Of a DNA stretch of 64,000 nt, positions 35,981 through 47,298 are shown one piece after another. The notes under the pieces are model-generated. The model was not told the origin of the DNA. It ran no database searches and saw only the letters and a program-made list of their open reading frames with translations. Source of the stretch: Prinsepia uniflora (lineage: Eukaryota > Streptophyta > Magnoliopsida > Rosales > Rosaceae); assembly GCA_032719365.1 (NCBI GenBank), contig CM064873.1, positions 4,498,501-4,562,500 of the forward strand, written 5' to 3'. Each line of letters opens with the position of its first letter. The stretch's first letter is position 1. Position numbers and translations under genes: made by a program.

Positions 35981-38603
35981 TTACAGGACCCATCCCAATC
36001 CCACTGGGACCACCCGGGGACATGCCCCGCTCCCGTCTGACAACGACTCCAAACATACCAAAATTACCCTTAAATAAAAACTAAATACTCAAATAGATAA
36101 ATAATGTGCAATAACATTGTTCAGAGTGATAGTTGTCAGACAAGGGATAGTAAAATAACAAACGTGAGCACAATAGTCAGAGTACATTATTTGGTGCTCA
36201 ACCTACCCACAAGGGGGTGTACAGGTGCACAGCGAATAAACTAAGCCTCTTCCTCCCCCTCCGGATCCTCCTCTAGTTCCGTGTCACGGCCTGGAGGGGT
36301 CAGTAAAACATTTAAAGAGTGAGTGGGCAAAAAATAAACAGTTTATAAATCACTTTCATAATAAAGTAAATCATAAGGTTTTACCCCTCCGTTTTCCAAA
36401 CCTTGCATGCATTGAAAACACAATATCATAATGAAATCATAGTCACACAATTATAATCATAATTGAAAGGATAAACTAATATATTAGTGCACTGTAAAAC
36501 CCAACCCAAATGATGTCACGGTTCTAAGGCTACGTGTTGCCACTCAGGGTCTCACACCCAAGACTCTCTAGGTACATCAGTGCCCGGTATCCCGGTCACT
36601 GCCCGAGGTATACGAACATGTCTTCCTGAGAGTAAGCAACCCAATGGGGGTCAACTCCACTCAACCAGGGCCCCGTGACTACTCCAGGGTCCACCCGGAC
36701 CAACGGCCCTCCCTGGAGGAGACAAGATAGACAGGTAGGAAAGTACAGTACAATAACAGTATAATTTACCCTATGTCCCTCGGACATCCCATAACACAAT
36801 CCACATATAATCCAGACGGGTCTCATGCCCAAAACATTATAATAAGAGATATAAACAGTTCATATAGTACTCATCTAAATCATAAGTGGAAATAGTAAAA
36901 CAGTTTATGCATGCAAGCCTTTTATAAATCAAACAGCCCACTCACACTCGGTCCTCACTGCTCAACGACCGCTAAAACCTGTATTAACATATCTAAAAGT
37001 CACTAAAGGACCCTACAACTCCAATACTAAGACCCTAGAACAGATCCGTCTCGAATACGTAACCTGGGCACGATTCTCGAGCCTTCAAACCCCATTTTGA
37101 CTATCTTAACGATCTCCGATCGACACGAAACCACCACCATTGGATCCGTATCATCGAAACCTTGAAAATGGTACCGGTTCCACCAAAAATACTGTTCACA
37201 TGCGCCCCCACACGCCTGGTCAACCCGTGGGTCAACGCTGCTACAGTGCTGCTGACGTCAGCATGACGTCATCACTGACACTTGTCATGTGACATGTGGC
37301 ATGCTCTGGTTGGCCCCTAATCTGACAATCTCTGACAGGATGATGTCATTATGATGAAATATGTGACGTCAGTATGATGACATCATCACTGCTACAGTAT
37401 AGGGTCAACCCGTTTACTGGAACCGGGTCGCCGTTGACCCGCGGCTTGACCCGTTTCCACAGTCCGTTTCCGACCACCATTTTCGACGGGGTTCAATCCT
37501 ACTGAGTCGTCTAGGTCTGTTCTACGGTTCCATAACCTCAAAACTGGAAGAAAATCAGTAGAATCGTACCTGGGCCTCGATAAAGTTCACGGCCAAACTC
37601 CGGTCGTCTTCTCCGGCTATCCAATCCGTCTCAATCGTCCAAACCGGTCCCTATGAGCTCGTCTCTAACCCTAGAGCATGTCCCTAACCAAAGAGTCGAA
37701 CCATAAACGTTAAAACGGTTTGTTTCGAAACAGGGGAGGTAAAACGGGTTTCTCGGGTTTTGGGTGTTACCTCCGCCGTGTCGCCGCCATGGCCTTTGTC
37801 TTTCGTTCAGCCGTGCTCCTGGGGTCCTCAAGATGTCAACTAGAGCTCTGTTCAAGTCGAGAAGGTAAGGAGGTGCGGTTTTGATTCCTGGATCTGATTC
37901 CTCTGTGTTTCGGGTCTGGGGGCTTTTCGGGTCTGTTCAGGCCGAGAGGAAGGGTTGTGGTCGCTGGTGGTGCACGGTGGGGTTCTGGAGATGATGGTGG
38001 TGCTGAGGACGGCCGTCTGGTGGTGTGAGGATGGCTGGTTCGATTGGTTGGGTTGAGAGAAAATGGAAGGGTTGTGTTTGCACGGTTAAGGAAAATATGT
38101 GTGTGTGTTGTGTTTTCCAAGAGAGAGATGATCGTGCAGGGATAGAGAAAAAGCAGAAGAAAACGAAGGGTTGGGATCAGTTTTGGCAGAAAGATCAAGG
38201 GCTAGGGTTAATTAAAAGGAAATAAAAGATATAAAATTGGACCTATGGGTGTAGACCCAACTTTATGGGAATAGTTGTCACTTGGATGAGTGACACTTGT
38301 CACTCATCTGTCGGATCAGTTTGAATTTAGGGTTTGCACAGATTCCCATAATAAATTATTATTTTAAACGTTTGCTCTCGGTTCGTAAATTCCGCTAAAA
38401 CGCTTCCGTCACCATAACTTTTTCATACGAACTCCGATTTCGGCTTGCCGCCTGTCTACGGATTCGTGACGTCCCGATCTACGTCATAGTCATGATTCAG
38501 AGTCTAAATTATTTTTTGGGTCAAAATTCAAAGTTTTCCCCCCTCAGGGGAAAAATAGTCATTTTACATTAAAATATTAATAAACTCGGTTCGGGTCGTT
38601 ACA
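35981..38603 (-). mobile_element. Minus-strand solo LTR, target duplication ATCAC
   Basis: It begins TTACAGGACCCATCCC (first bases changed from TGACAGG) and ends GGGTCGTTACA. Perfect duplications ATCAC lie at 35976-35980 and 38604-38608. It is 2623 bp, the cleanest uninterrupted example of the short subfamily. It has the palindrome at 38285-38308, ACGT/TGACGTCA motifs at about 37246-37390 and the GTAAGCAACCCA...GGAGGAGACA block at 36640-36720. Confidence 0.93.
38285..38308. promoter_or_regulatory. LTR palindrome
   Basis: Arms GATGAGTGACA and complement, centre CT. It is about 300 bp from the LTR 5' end, which is closer than in the longer subfamilies because this LTR has only one CAGGCGGCACG-type module. 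Confidence 0.8.
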
Positions 38604-39813
38604 ATCACAGCATCCAAATCCTCGACTAGGCACCCTGTTAAGGTCGTAGGGATCTGAGGAGGTTGTCAACAAGTTTGGTTTCAAGCTTCTTTGTCGAAAA
38701 CTAGTTCAACAAACACCAGACCATAAAAACCCTCACGGGTTCACCGTCTCTCTCTCCTTCTAAGTCCACAACCAGCCTTTCTTTCTCTTCCTGATTTCCT
38801 TTCTCTCTGGTCTCACTCTCTTCCCCTCCTCCTCTTCTTCGTTTCTCTCGTTTTCTCTCTTGACCGATGAACACCAAACACACACACTTCACAACTTAAA
38901 ACCAGCACACCACTGATAGGTCCTCAAATAAGCATTATTTTATATTATTTTATACCCTTATACTTGACTTTTAATATTAAAATAATAAATAATTAGATAA
39001 AATAATTTATTTTGTGATTTTTCTGTTTAAATAAATAAAGCTTGTAATTTTAAGCATTTTGGCGAAAGAATCATCTCGATCGGAATTAGAACGAATAAAT
39101 TATGGACGAAATTCAATTAAATTACATTTATTAATTAATACTAATTTTGTAAATCCAGCCCAAAAATCATTTTCTTAATTCAGTTTTTAATGCAGCCCAG
39201 CCTTTCCAAGCCGACAAACCCAAGAACGGGAGCCCACTCCGCTCCAGCCCGCTGCCATGCTCCATCCCTGCCTTGGCCCAGCTGCACAACCCGTGCACTT
39301 CAACCCGCCAGCAACCCAAGCGCGTGTCTCCAACCCAAGCCCACGCACAGCCGCCCACCAGGCCCGCCTCTTGCTCCAGCCCGCACGTCTTCACCATCCA
39401 CTGCACAGCCCGTACAACCACTTTTCAGCCCACTTGCAAACCCGGTCCAGTCCCTTCATCACTCAGCTGTGCACCCACAGCCCACTGCACCTACTGCCCA
39501 CTGCACCTACTGCCCACTGTGCCAACCAACACGCCTGCAGCCCACTTGCCTTCACCAGCCCATCACGCAAAGCCTGCAGCCCACTGTCCACCTACTCGGC
39601 CCGTACACCTGCTGCAGCTCCACCACTTCAACCCAACTGCCATGCACAGTGCACAGCAGCCCAACAGCTCCAAAACTGCTATTTCTCATATTTTTCCAGC
39701 ACAAATCAATCTCAACCCATCCCTAAAATCATCATAATTCATCATTATTCATCATTTCACTTTTAATTATTTTTATTGTAATTTTTATTTTATTTTTGTT
39801 AGTTTTTTCTCCC

Positions 39814-39821
39814 TATAAATA
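39814..39821 (+). promoter_or_regulatory. TATA box of Athila solo LTR
   Basis: TATAAATA in CCTATAAATAGGG, the same context as in the 5' LTR on the minus strand at 7614-7607. A solo LTR with an intact promoter could still start transcription outward into neighbouring DNA. Confidence 0.6.
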
Positions 39822-40775
39822 GGGGTTCAATTCATGTAACAAAGGGTCCCCATTTTTCCATTTTGTTTCTCTCTTTAGTTTAGGTTTTATTATTTTCTCT
39901 CCAGTTTCTCTTCTATTAGTTCATTCTTTCTTTAATTTTGGGGACCATTTTAGCTTCTTTTAGATTATTTATTTAATTAGCTTTATTTAATTCTTGTTCT
40001 TAATTTATATTAATTCTTAATTTCATTTCTTCTTTACTTTGTTCTTGTGATTTTTCTTTGAGATCTCTTAAATACATTTTTATGCTTTCCTTAAGAAATA
40101 CCTAGGCCAAGTATTTCCGAAATAATTCTAGAATTTAAGTCCGTATTCTTATGTTTTATCCTCCATCTTCATAAGGTTCTTGCCGCTGTTCGGTGTTCCT
40201 TATGAATAACATTCCATTGTTTCCATCCACTTTCGGAATCACAAGCTGTTCTTGGGTTCCGAAAGTGTAACTTTTCTCCATTTACTTAAATTCTTGTTAT
40301 TGTTTTGGTTTTACTTATAATTCAATATATGTGTTGGTATTTTCTTTCTAACATCTGTAAATGTGAATACAATCTCCATGTGTTTTACTTTTTGAATTTC
40401 ATCTACTTCATATGTTTTAGTGCTTAACCTTCAATTTAACACTAAGTGTTTATGACCGCTGTTCGGTGCACTTAGAATAGGATAGAAGAGATTTAGATGT
40501 TTGACACACATTGAAATCACAAACTTAAGGTGAATCATATTATAAGTGTTTATGACCGTTGTTCGGTGCATTTATAATATTGAAAAATGTATGTATGTAT
40601 TTGAGATGATTAAGGTAGAATTTCGTGATTGGTTCACTATGAGCATGATGTTAGAGTGTTGGTAAAAATATGTGTTTGAAGAAAGTTCACTTGCATAAAA
40701 GTTAAAGTAGAAGTAGAATTAAGTTCTCAATTATTTTTACTTGCTTTCTTTATTATATAATTATAATCTTTCAAA

Positions 40776-40795
40776 CCCCCCCCCCCCCCCCCCCC
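40776..40795 (+). repeat. Homopolymer of 20 C
   Basis: A run of C inside the Athila solo LTR, where the related LTRs have only about six (35484) or six G on the other strand (near 6890). It is an expanded homopolymer, and its length is prone to sequencing error. Confidence 0.85.
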
Positions 40796-41472
40796 TCTCC
40801 CCCATCTAATTCTTTATTCTTTTATTATTTAATTCTTTATTATTTTATTCTTTTATTTCATTAATTCATTAATTCTTTAATTCATTTATTCTTTAATTCT
40901 TTATTATTCAATTGTTTAATTATTTAATTATTTAATTCTTTATTCTTTGATTATTCATTATTCTTTTTAACTAACATATTATTAATATTCCCTAATTTCC
41001 CCAGTTAAGAACGATCCCTATTTACCAATACTACAATTACACAAAAAAGGGTTTAAATTGCATAACACCCGAATTACGTGTTTAATTTAATGCGTAGCTT
41101 GGGCGTTATCAACCACACACACCCAAGTCAATGGCACCAAGACCAAACAGATAAGGGATACTTGTCCCAGCTAATTCATCCAAAACAAAAATCTCAGAAG
41201 GTCAATTACCAAAATACCCTTCCTTGCCAAATTACCATAATACCCCTACAACAACCTAGATCAAGAACGAAACCAATTGAACTCAGTTTTTTGTATGCCA
41301 CCTACCTACGTATTCGGGAGGCTGAGACCTTTCTAACGATGTTTATGGAAATACCAAAAGTCGTCCCAATCAAAAAGTCAATGCGTTAACCTTGGTAAAA
41401 AAGTCAACATTTTGACTTAGGGGAAAAATAGTGATTTCAACCATCGTTGAAAGTCCGGGCTGTAACAAGTTG

Positions 41473-42221
41473 TGGAACCCAAAATCACTCAAAAATTATG
41501 GAGTCACCACGTGACAGATAATTCCCAAAATACCCAAATTACCCATGATAATAACATTAATGGCTCACAAACACCTGCACCATAAATAATGTATTTCCAT
41601 CTAAATATATTATTAAATCGAGTTAAAGCCTTGATAATATTGATATTCTCCGAGAAATAATTGATATTCATAATAATGAACAATTATTATCAATATTAAT
41701 TATTATTATTATTATCATAATTATTATTAATATTAATTATCATTATTATCATAATGAACAATTATTATAATTATTAAATAATATATTTTATTAATTACAA
41801 ATTCAACCGACCAATCAGAACGCTTTGAGATTTCTATGGATTCCCTATAAATAGCAGAACTTTTTTCATTTCCAAAGTAATTCGTTTTTTCGCTTTGACC
41901 TATTTCTTTTTCCTCTCACAAAGCTAACTTAAGCATCTAGTATTCTTGGTCGATCAAGGTAACGATAGCTTATTGTTTGCTATTTATAGGGATAGTGAAG
42001 ACTATTCACGGCGAGTACGATTTGTGTTTCAACAATTAGTGCTTTCATTGAGAGTTGATTGAGAAATACTCAAGAGAAGCTCTCACAATCATTCATCATT
42101 CTTCAACATTGTTCATCGTTCTTCAACCTTTATTTATCGTTCATCAACATTGTTCAAAGTTCTGGAACGTTGATCCTCGTTCGACAAAAAACTTTCTGCT
42201 AAAAAATTTTTGCGATCCAAT
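41473..42221 (+). mobile_element. LTR/leader of a broken element, A/T-rich
   Basis: It contains ATTATT/AATTAT microsatellite-like DNA at 41590-41790, a TATA box TATAAATA at 41846-41853, a pyrimidine-rich start region, and then the leader before the gag-like ATG at 42222. The text TTTCAACAATTAGTGCTTTCATTGAGAG near 42030 resembles the LTR/gag junction of some plant LTR elements. I cannot place its left end; the outermost solo LTR may have inserted into it. Confidence 0.5.
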
Positions 42222-45081
42222 GGCTACGATACATCGATCTGTTCGATCAGCCAAAGATGGTGTTTCAGCTTCTATAGCTCAGACTGGGAACAGAGTGCAC
42301 ACTATGACTCTGGAGGAACATGAAAGTTACACTCAATGTGTGATTATCGAGGCGCCTATAAAGATGCAAAGACCGATTCTAACTTTTGGATTTGGAAGTT
42401 TTCCTGTCCCAATAACTGTAATGACCCGTCTCGAATTTCGGGATTAGATTAGTGATTAATGGATAATTAGCGGGACTAATCGGTGATTAGTTGATGAATC
42501 GCGGATCGACGGTGCGAAATGATCGTTTTGCCCCTAGATGTGGGCGAAATGTTGACTTTTGATTCGAGCAGGTAAACTGACTTGATCGATGACCGTGACG
42601 TAGGTCGGGACGTTACGCGTCCATAGACAGGCGGCACGTCCGATTCCAAAATTCGACAGGGAAGTTACGGGTCTAGGAAGTTTTCACGTAAACTGAGGAT
42701 ATGGACACATGGCATGATTTGGTTGGCTTGGGGGAACATTCTGGAGGGACCTAGATGAGTGACAAGTGTCACCCATATGTGAGGTCCAGACCCCAATTAT
42801 TTGGGTTATCCTCATCTGATCAGCTACCACCTTCATTTTGTGTTTTTGTCCAAAACTCATGGAAACCTCGTGAACCCGTGAAACCCAACCTACCCAAGCA
42901 CCCCAGACCTTCATCGGTTGCCTGTGACTTGTGAACAAAAAATAAAGAGGACGTTGAGACGACCCAAGCTGCCACGATGGTGATCACGACGACGAAGGTA
43001 GTGTTTTCCCATGAAACTCTATTTTTAACCCAAAATGGTAAATCATGATTATGTGGGTATAGATCGATTTGGTTAATTGGATAAGGTTCTAGAGGCTGAG
43101 ACGAGTCTACTGGGCTTGGAAACACGGCCAACGGTGGCCGGGATCATGAGAATTCGACGGAGGAAGGTTGGTCGATTTGTTCTTCATTTGGGAAGGTAAG
43201 TTTTGATAAGTTTTTCAATTTTTTGGGTTGGTATATCGATAGGAAATGATGAGACGAAGAGATAGGAACAAACGGCATGGAAAACGGTTGAGAATTGACA
43301 GAGAACCGGTCGGGTCGGTTGACCCGGAAGAACCAATGAACTGGGTTCACGCGATGAGGACGATGATATTGTTCCCGGCGCATGGGCTTCAGGCGCAGTC
43401 GCTTGCGGCTGTACGTGGGGGCACGAGGAGCTGAGTTGGGAGTTATGGTCAACATGTTTTCATCCTTTCGATATAACAGACATATTGGGACAAGTTTCGA
43501 GTCAATCGGACACCGTTTTGGGGTAGTTTTTGGTGTCTGAAGGTTTGGGGTCTATCTTAAATACGTATAAAAATTTCGGAAAATTACAGGGATATAATGT
43601 TAGGTTATTTGAGGTATTTAGTGACTCTCGGGTATGATTTGGACAAGTTTGGAGGTTCCGGTGATAGTTATGTGGCTCAGAAAGGCGTATGGCGCGCGTA
43701 TCGAGGCGGCAGTTAGGACGATCTGTGAGTGGACTTTGTTTTCTAAATTATAATGCATGCATAACTGTTTTATATGTTTTCCATACATGACTTCTATGCT
43801 TATGATTGCGATATTTATGATTTACATATTTGCACATATTTCGAGGTGATTTACGTATTTGCACGTATTTCGAGGATATGCTTTTATACTGTGATTATAT
43901 ATGTTGTGTTTTGATAATGGTTTTGATGGATGGTTTTATACTGCATTCATACGTATTGTGTTTCAATGATAATTTAATGAAAGGATTTTGGATTTTGAAA
44001 AGTGAATTCAGGCATGAGTCCCATTTCGGTAAAATGTGATTTCGGATTCGTATTCCGGTTGATAAATGTGATTTCAGATTCGGATTTGGAATTGAGAAAA
44101 TGGATTTATGGATTTGGTTTTGAATTGAAACATGAATGGTTTTAAATTGGATTTTCTGGATTCGGTGTTATGTTTTGGGTTTAAAGACCTATGAGTTTAA
44201 AGACTCGTTGATTGATTGACCCCGGGGGGGGGTGAATATGTTATTTGAGTTTAAAGACTCGTTTTTTATTACCCCCAGAAGCCTGTTATTGAGTTTAAAG
44301 ACTCGTTACCCGAGAAGGCCTAATATGCTATTTGAGTTTAAATACTCGTTGATATGTGATCCAGAAGGTTCGATTGATTGATATGTGTTTCGGATTTACG
44401 TGATATCATGATTGTTTATATGGGTTTCAGATGTTTTGGGCAGTGACCTGCGTGATTTGGATTGACAGTCTTTGGACTGAGTTCCCACACTTGGTTTTGG
44501 TTTATGGTTATGGGCTAAGGCCTAAGGATTTCGAAAGAAGTGTTATCATTATTTCACTGTTTTATTATCATTGGTTTGATTGAATGAACTGGTTTTGAAT
44601 GCATGCATTGTTTTACGTGAAGGGCTTAACTGTCTTTTTATGAAATGTTTTTTCTGAACTTCTTTATTTTCGTCCACGCACAGTCTTTTCTAGTTTTTAA
44701 TGTCCTTCAAGTTGACAGCGGATGCAGGCTGCTAACGAGACCGAGACATCACACACTCCACTACTGTTTCTGTGCATTCTAAAAGCTGGTTGGGCTGTCA
44801 GCCTGGGTATCGCTTGTCTGGCCTACATGTTGCATAGAGGTTAGACGGGTGTCTAGTCCTTGTGTCGCACGTGGATTAGATGGGAGCATGGGTCATCCTG
44901 CGTAATCCCGGGGTGATTGAGATGGGTCGTGTCAATAACTCCTGCTCCTGAACTAGGAGTAATAGTGGGGGCATTTCAACAAATTGATGGGCGGTTGTTG
45001 GGAGAAATGTCAAGGAAGAGTCCGCCCTATGCAAACAGGGATTTATTGGATTTCTTGGATGGATGCCATGGCATGACATGA
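42222..45081 (+). pseudogene. Gag-like open frame split by a solo LTR
   Basis: The frame opens with ATG at 42222 (MATIHRSV...) and is open to 42416, where the solo LTR 42417-44934 begins. One copy of the ATAAC target duplication removed, the same frame continues at 44940 for about 47 codons (…ELGVIVGAFQQIDG…) to a TGA at 45079-45081. This continuity shows the LTR entered an open frame. The protein has no pol motif and I do not recognise the family; its position after a leader suggests a gag. The tail is repeated near 46180-46320 by a tandem duplication. Confidence 0.6.
42417..44934 (+). mobile_element. Plus-strand solo LTR, target duplication ATAAC
   Basis: It starts TGTAATGACCCGTCTC and ends GAGATGGGTCGTGTCA. 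Perfect duplications ATAAC lie at 42412-42416 and 44935-44939. It is 2518 bp. It has an imperfect palindrome at about 42754, GAGTTTAAAGACTCG repeats at 44190-44350 and the CCACGCACAGTC...CCTTCAAGTTGA block near 44672-44718. Confidence 0.93.
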
Positions 45082-46703
45082 CAATAACTTCTTAGATACA
45101 TCAAAGGAGCATCTAGACAAGGATTGTTATCCCTTACTTCTAATAGCCTCACTTTGAAAGCCTTTTGTGATTCAGATTGGGGAGGTTTCCGTACTACCAA
45201 AGGTTTGTTACCAGATATTACATTTTCCTTGATAATTCTTTTGTTTCTTAGAAAGTCCAAAAAACAAACAAATATTTCTAGATCTTCAGCAGAAGTTGAA
45301 TATCGGGCTATGGCAAACACATGCTTGGAGCTAACATGGCTACGCTAAGTTTTCGAGATTTGAGGGTCCCACAAACCTCTCCTGCACTGGTATTTTGTGA
45401 TAGTCGGTCGTCATTACATATTGCAACTAATCCTGTTTTCCATGAGCATACAAAACACATTGAAAATACTTATGAGTTTAAAGACTTGTAAGTTTAAAGA
45501 CTCGTTGATTACCTCCGGAGGCCTGTTATTGAGTTTAAAGACTCGTTACCCGAGAAGGCCTAATATGCTATTTGAGTTTAAAGGCTCGGTGATATGTGTT
45601 CCAGCAGGTTTGATTGATTGATATGTGTTTCAGATTTACGTGATATCATGATTGTTTATATGGGTTTCAGATGTTTTGGGCAGTGGCTCGCGTGACTTGG
45701 ATTTACGGTCTTTGGGCTGAGTTCCCACACTTGGTTTTGGTTTATGGTTATAGGCTAAGGCCTAAGGATTTTGAAAGAAGTGATATCATTATTTCACTGT
45801 TTTATTATCGTTGGTTTGATTGAATGAACTGGTTTTGAATGCATCCATTGTTCTACGTGAAGGGCTTAACTGTCTTTTTATGAAATGTGTTTTCTGAACT
45901 TCTTTATTTTCGTCCACTCACAGTCTTTTCTAGTTTTTAATGTCCTTCAGGTTGATAGCGGATGCGGGCTGCTGATGGGACCGAGACATCACACACTCCA
46001 CTACTGTTTATGCGCATTCTGAAAGCTGATTGGGTTGTCAGCCTGGGTATCGCTTGTCTGACCTACATGTTGCATAGAGGTTAGACGGGTGTCTAGTCCT
46101 TGTGTCGCATGTGGATTATATGGGAGCATGAATCATCCTGTGTAATCCCGGGGTGATTGAGATGGGTCATGTCAATAACTCCTGCTCCTGAACTAGGAGT
46201 AATAGTGGGGGGCATTTCAACAAATTGATGGGCGGTTGTTGGGAGAAACGTCAAGAAAGAGTCCGCCCTATGCAAACATGGATTTATGGGATTTCTTGGA
46301 TGGATGACATGGCATGACATGGCAATAACTTCTTAGATACATCAAAAGAGCATCTAGACAAGGATTGTTATCCCCTACTTCTAATAACCTCACTTTGAAA
46401 GCCTTTTGTGATTCAGATTAGGGAGGTTTTCGTACTACCAAAGGTCTGTTACCAGATATTGCATTTTCCTTGATAATACTTTTCTTTCTTAGAAAGTCCA
46501 AAAAATAAACAAATATTTCTAGATCTTCAGCAGAAGCTGAATATCGGGCTATGGCAAACACATGCTTGGAGCTAATATGGCTACGCTAAGTTTTCGAGAT
46601 TTGAGGGTCCCACAAACCTCTCATACATTGGTATTTTATGATAGTCAGTCGTCATTACATATTGCAACTAATCCTGTTTTTCATGAGCATACGAAATACA
46701 TTG
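44224..46703 (+). repeat. Tandem duplication, 1240-bp unit
   Basis: Landmarks repeat at an offset of 1240 bp: GCCTGTTATTGAG at 44281 and 45521, and ATAACTCCTGCTCC at 44935 and 46175. Each unit holds the 3' third of the solo LTR, the gag-like tail and a copia RNase H fragment. The junction is near 45463 (ACATTGAAAA joined to TACTTATGAGTTT). Copies differ by scattered substitutions, so the duplication is not recent. Confidence 0.88.
45084..45460 (+). pseudogene. Ty1/copia RNase H fragment, copy 1
   Basis: The frame from about 45089 reads the copia RNase H pattern: LRYIKG..RQG, CDSDWGG near 45170, and SRSSAEVEYRAMA near 45280. It ends in a premature stop after TWLR, then continues in shifted frames to the FHEHT.HIE-like end. 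Upstream integrase and reverse transcriptase are absent. It sits inside the 1.24-kb duplication. Confidence 0.85.
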
Positions 46704-46752
46704 AAATTGATTGTCACATAATTCGGGGAAAACTGCTAGCTAGTATGATTAG
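46324..46752 (+). pseudogene. Ty1/copia RNase H fragment, copy 2
   Basis: Second copy of the copia fragment, with a stop in place of the W codon after SD (GATTAG). It runs past the duplication end into an open stretch at 46562-46752 with VFYDSQSSLHIATNPVFHEHTKYIEIDCH, the standard copia C-terminal pattern, until the solo LTR at 46753. The element resumes at 52776. Confidence 0.85.
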
Positions 46753-47268
46753 TGTAACGATCCGTACCGAATTTCAGGATTAGATTAGTGACTAATCACG
46801 ATTAGTGAGGCTAATCCGTGGTTAGTTGGGCAAAATCAGATGAACGATGCAAAATGACAGTTTTGCCCCTAGCCATGGGTAAAATGTTGACTTTTCATTC
46901 TGGCGGTCAAATGAACTTTGACCGATGACCATGACGTAGTTTGGGACGTCACGAGTTCTTAGACAGGTGGCATGTTCAATTCCGACATTCGAGGAAAAAG
47001 TTATGACATTCGGAAGTTTAAGGGCAATTTGGTAATTTTGGTTAAAAGGGGCAAAATGTTGACTTTTGGATTGGGAGGTCTGATGGCCAAGGGCCAAAGA
47101 CCGTTACGTAAATCGGGATGATACGAATCCATAGACAGGCGGCACGCTAAAATCGGACTTCGAACGGGAAAGTTATGGGCCACGGAAGTTTGATTTCACT
47201 ATGCACGTACTTCGAGACGATGATGACTTGGCTTAATCTGATTGTTTAGATATTTTGGTGGGACCCAT

Positions 47269-47294
47269 GGATGAGTGACAAGTGTCACTCATCC
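47269..47294. promoter_or_regulatory. LTR palindrome
   Basis: Arms GGATGAGTGACA and complement, centre AG, about 515 bp into the LTR. The nested LTR at 47299 inserted right at its 3' edge; the target duplication CCATT starts on its last base. Confidence 0.8.
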
Positions 47295-47298
47295 CATT

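Larger units (their letters stand above)
38914..41111 (+). mobile_element. Athila solo LTR, target duplication ACCAC
   Basis: It starts TGATAGG and ends GTTATCA. Perfect 5-bp duplications ACCAC lie at 38909-38913 and 41112-41116. It is 2198 bp and opposite in strand to the Athila element at 1-8406. A TATA box TATAAATA is at 39814-39821. GC-rich CAGCCCA-type repeats at 39190-39660 create proline-rich chance frames up to 178 codons. It carries three CCG(C/T)TGTTCGGTG motifs and a 20-base C run. Confidence 0.95.
16566..41467 (-). mobile_element. Outermost minus-strand solo LTR hosting the nested stack
   Basis: The plus strand begins TGACAGGACC at 16566 and ends GGGCTGTAACA at 41467 (TGTTACAGCCC in sense). 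After subtracting four direct inserts with their target duplications (17284-32961, 33948-35720, 35981-38603, 38914-41111), about 2.6 kb remains, which is a normal length for this family. The retained parts run in the expected minus-strand order: 16566-17283, 32962-33947, 35721-35980, 38604-38913, 41112-41467. Flanks are ATTTG (16561-16565) and AGTTG (41468-41472), a 4/5 match consistent with an old insertion. Confidence 0.8.

Noticed and set aside
39190..39766. Overlapping proline-rich open frames of 154-178 codons in three frames
   Set aside because: They lie in GC-rich CAGCCCA-type repeats within the Athila solo LTR, and all three frames are open together, so it is composition rather than coding.
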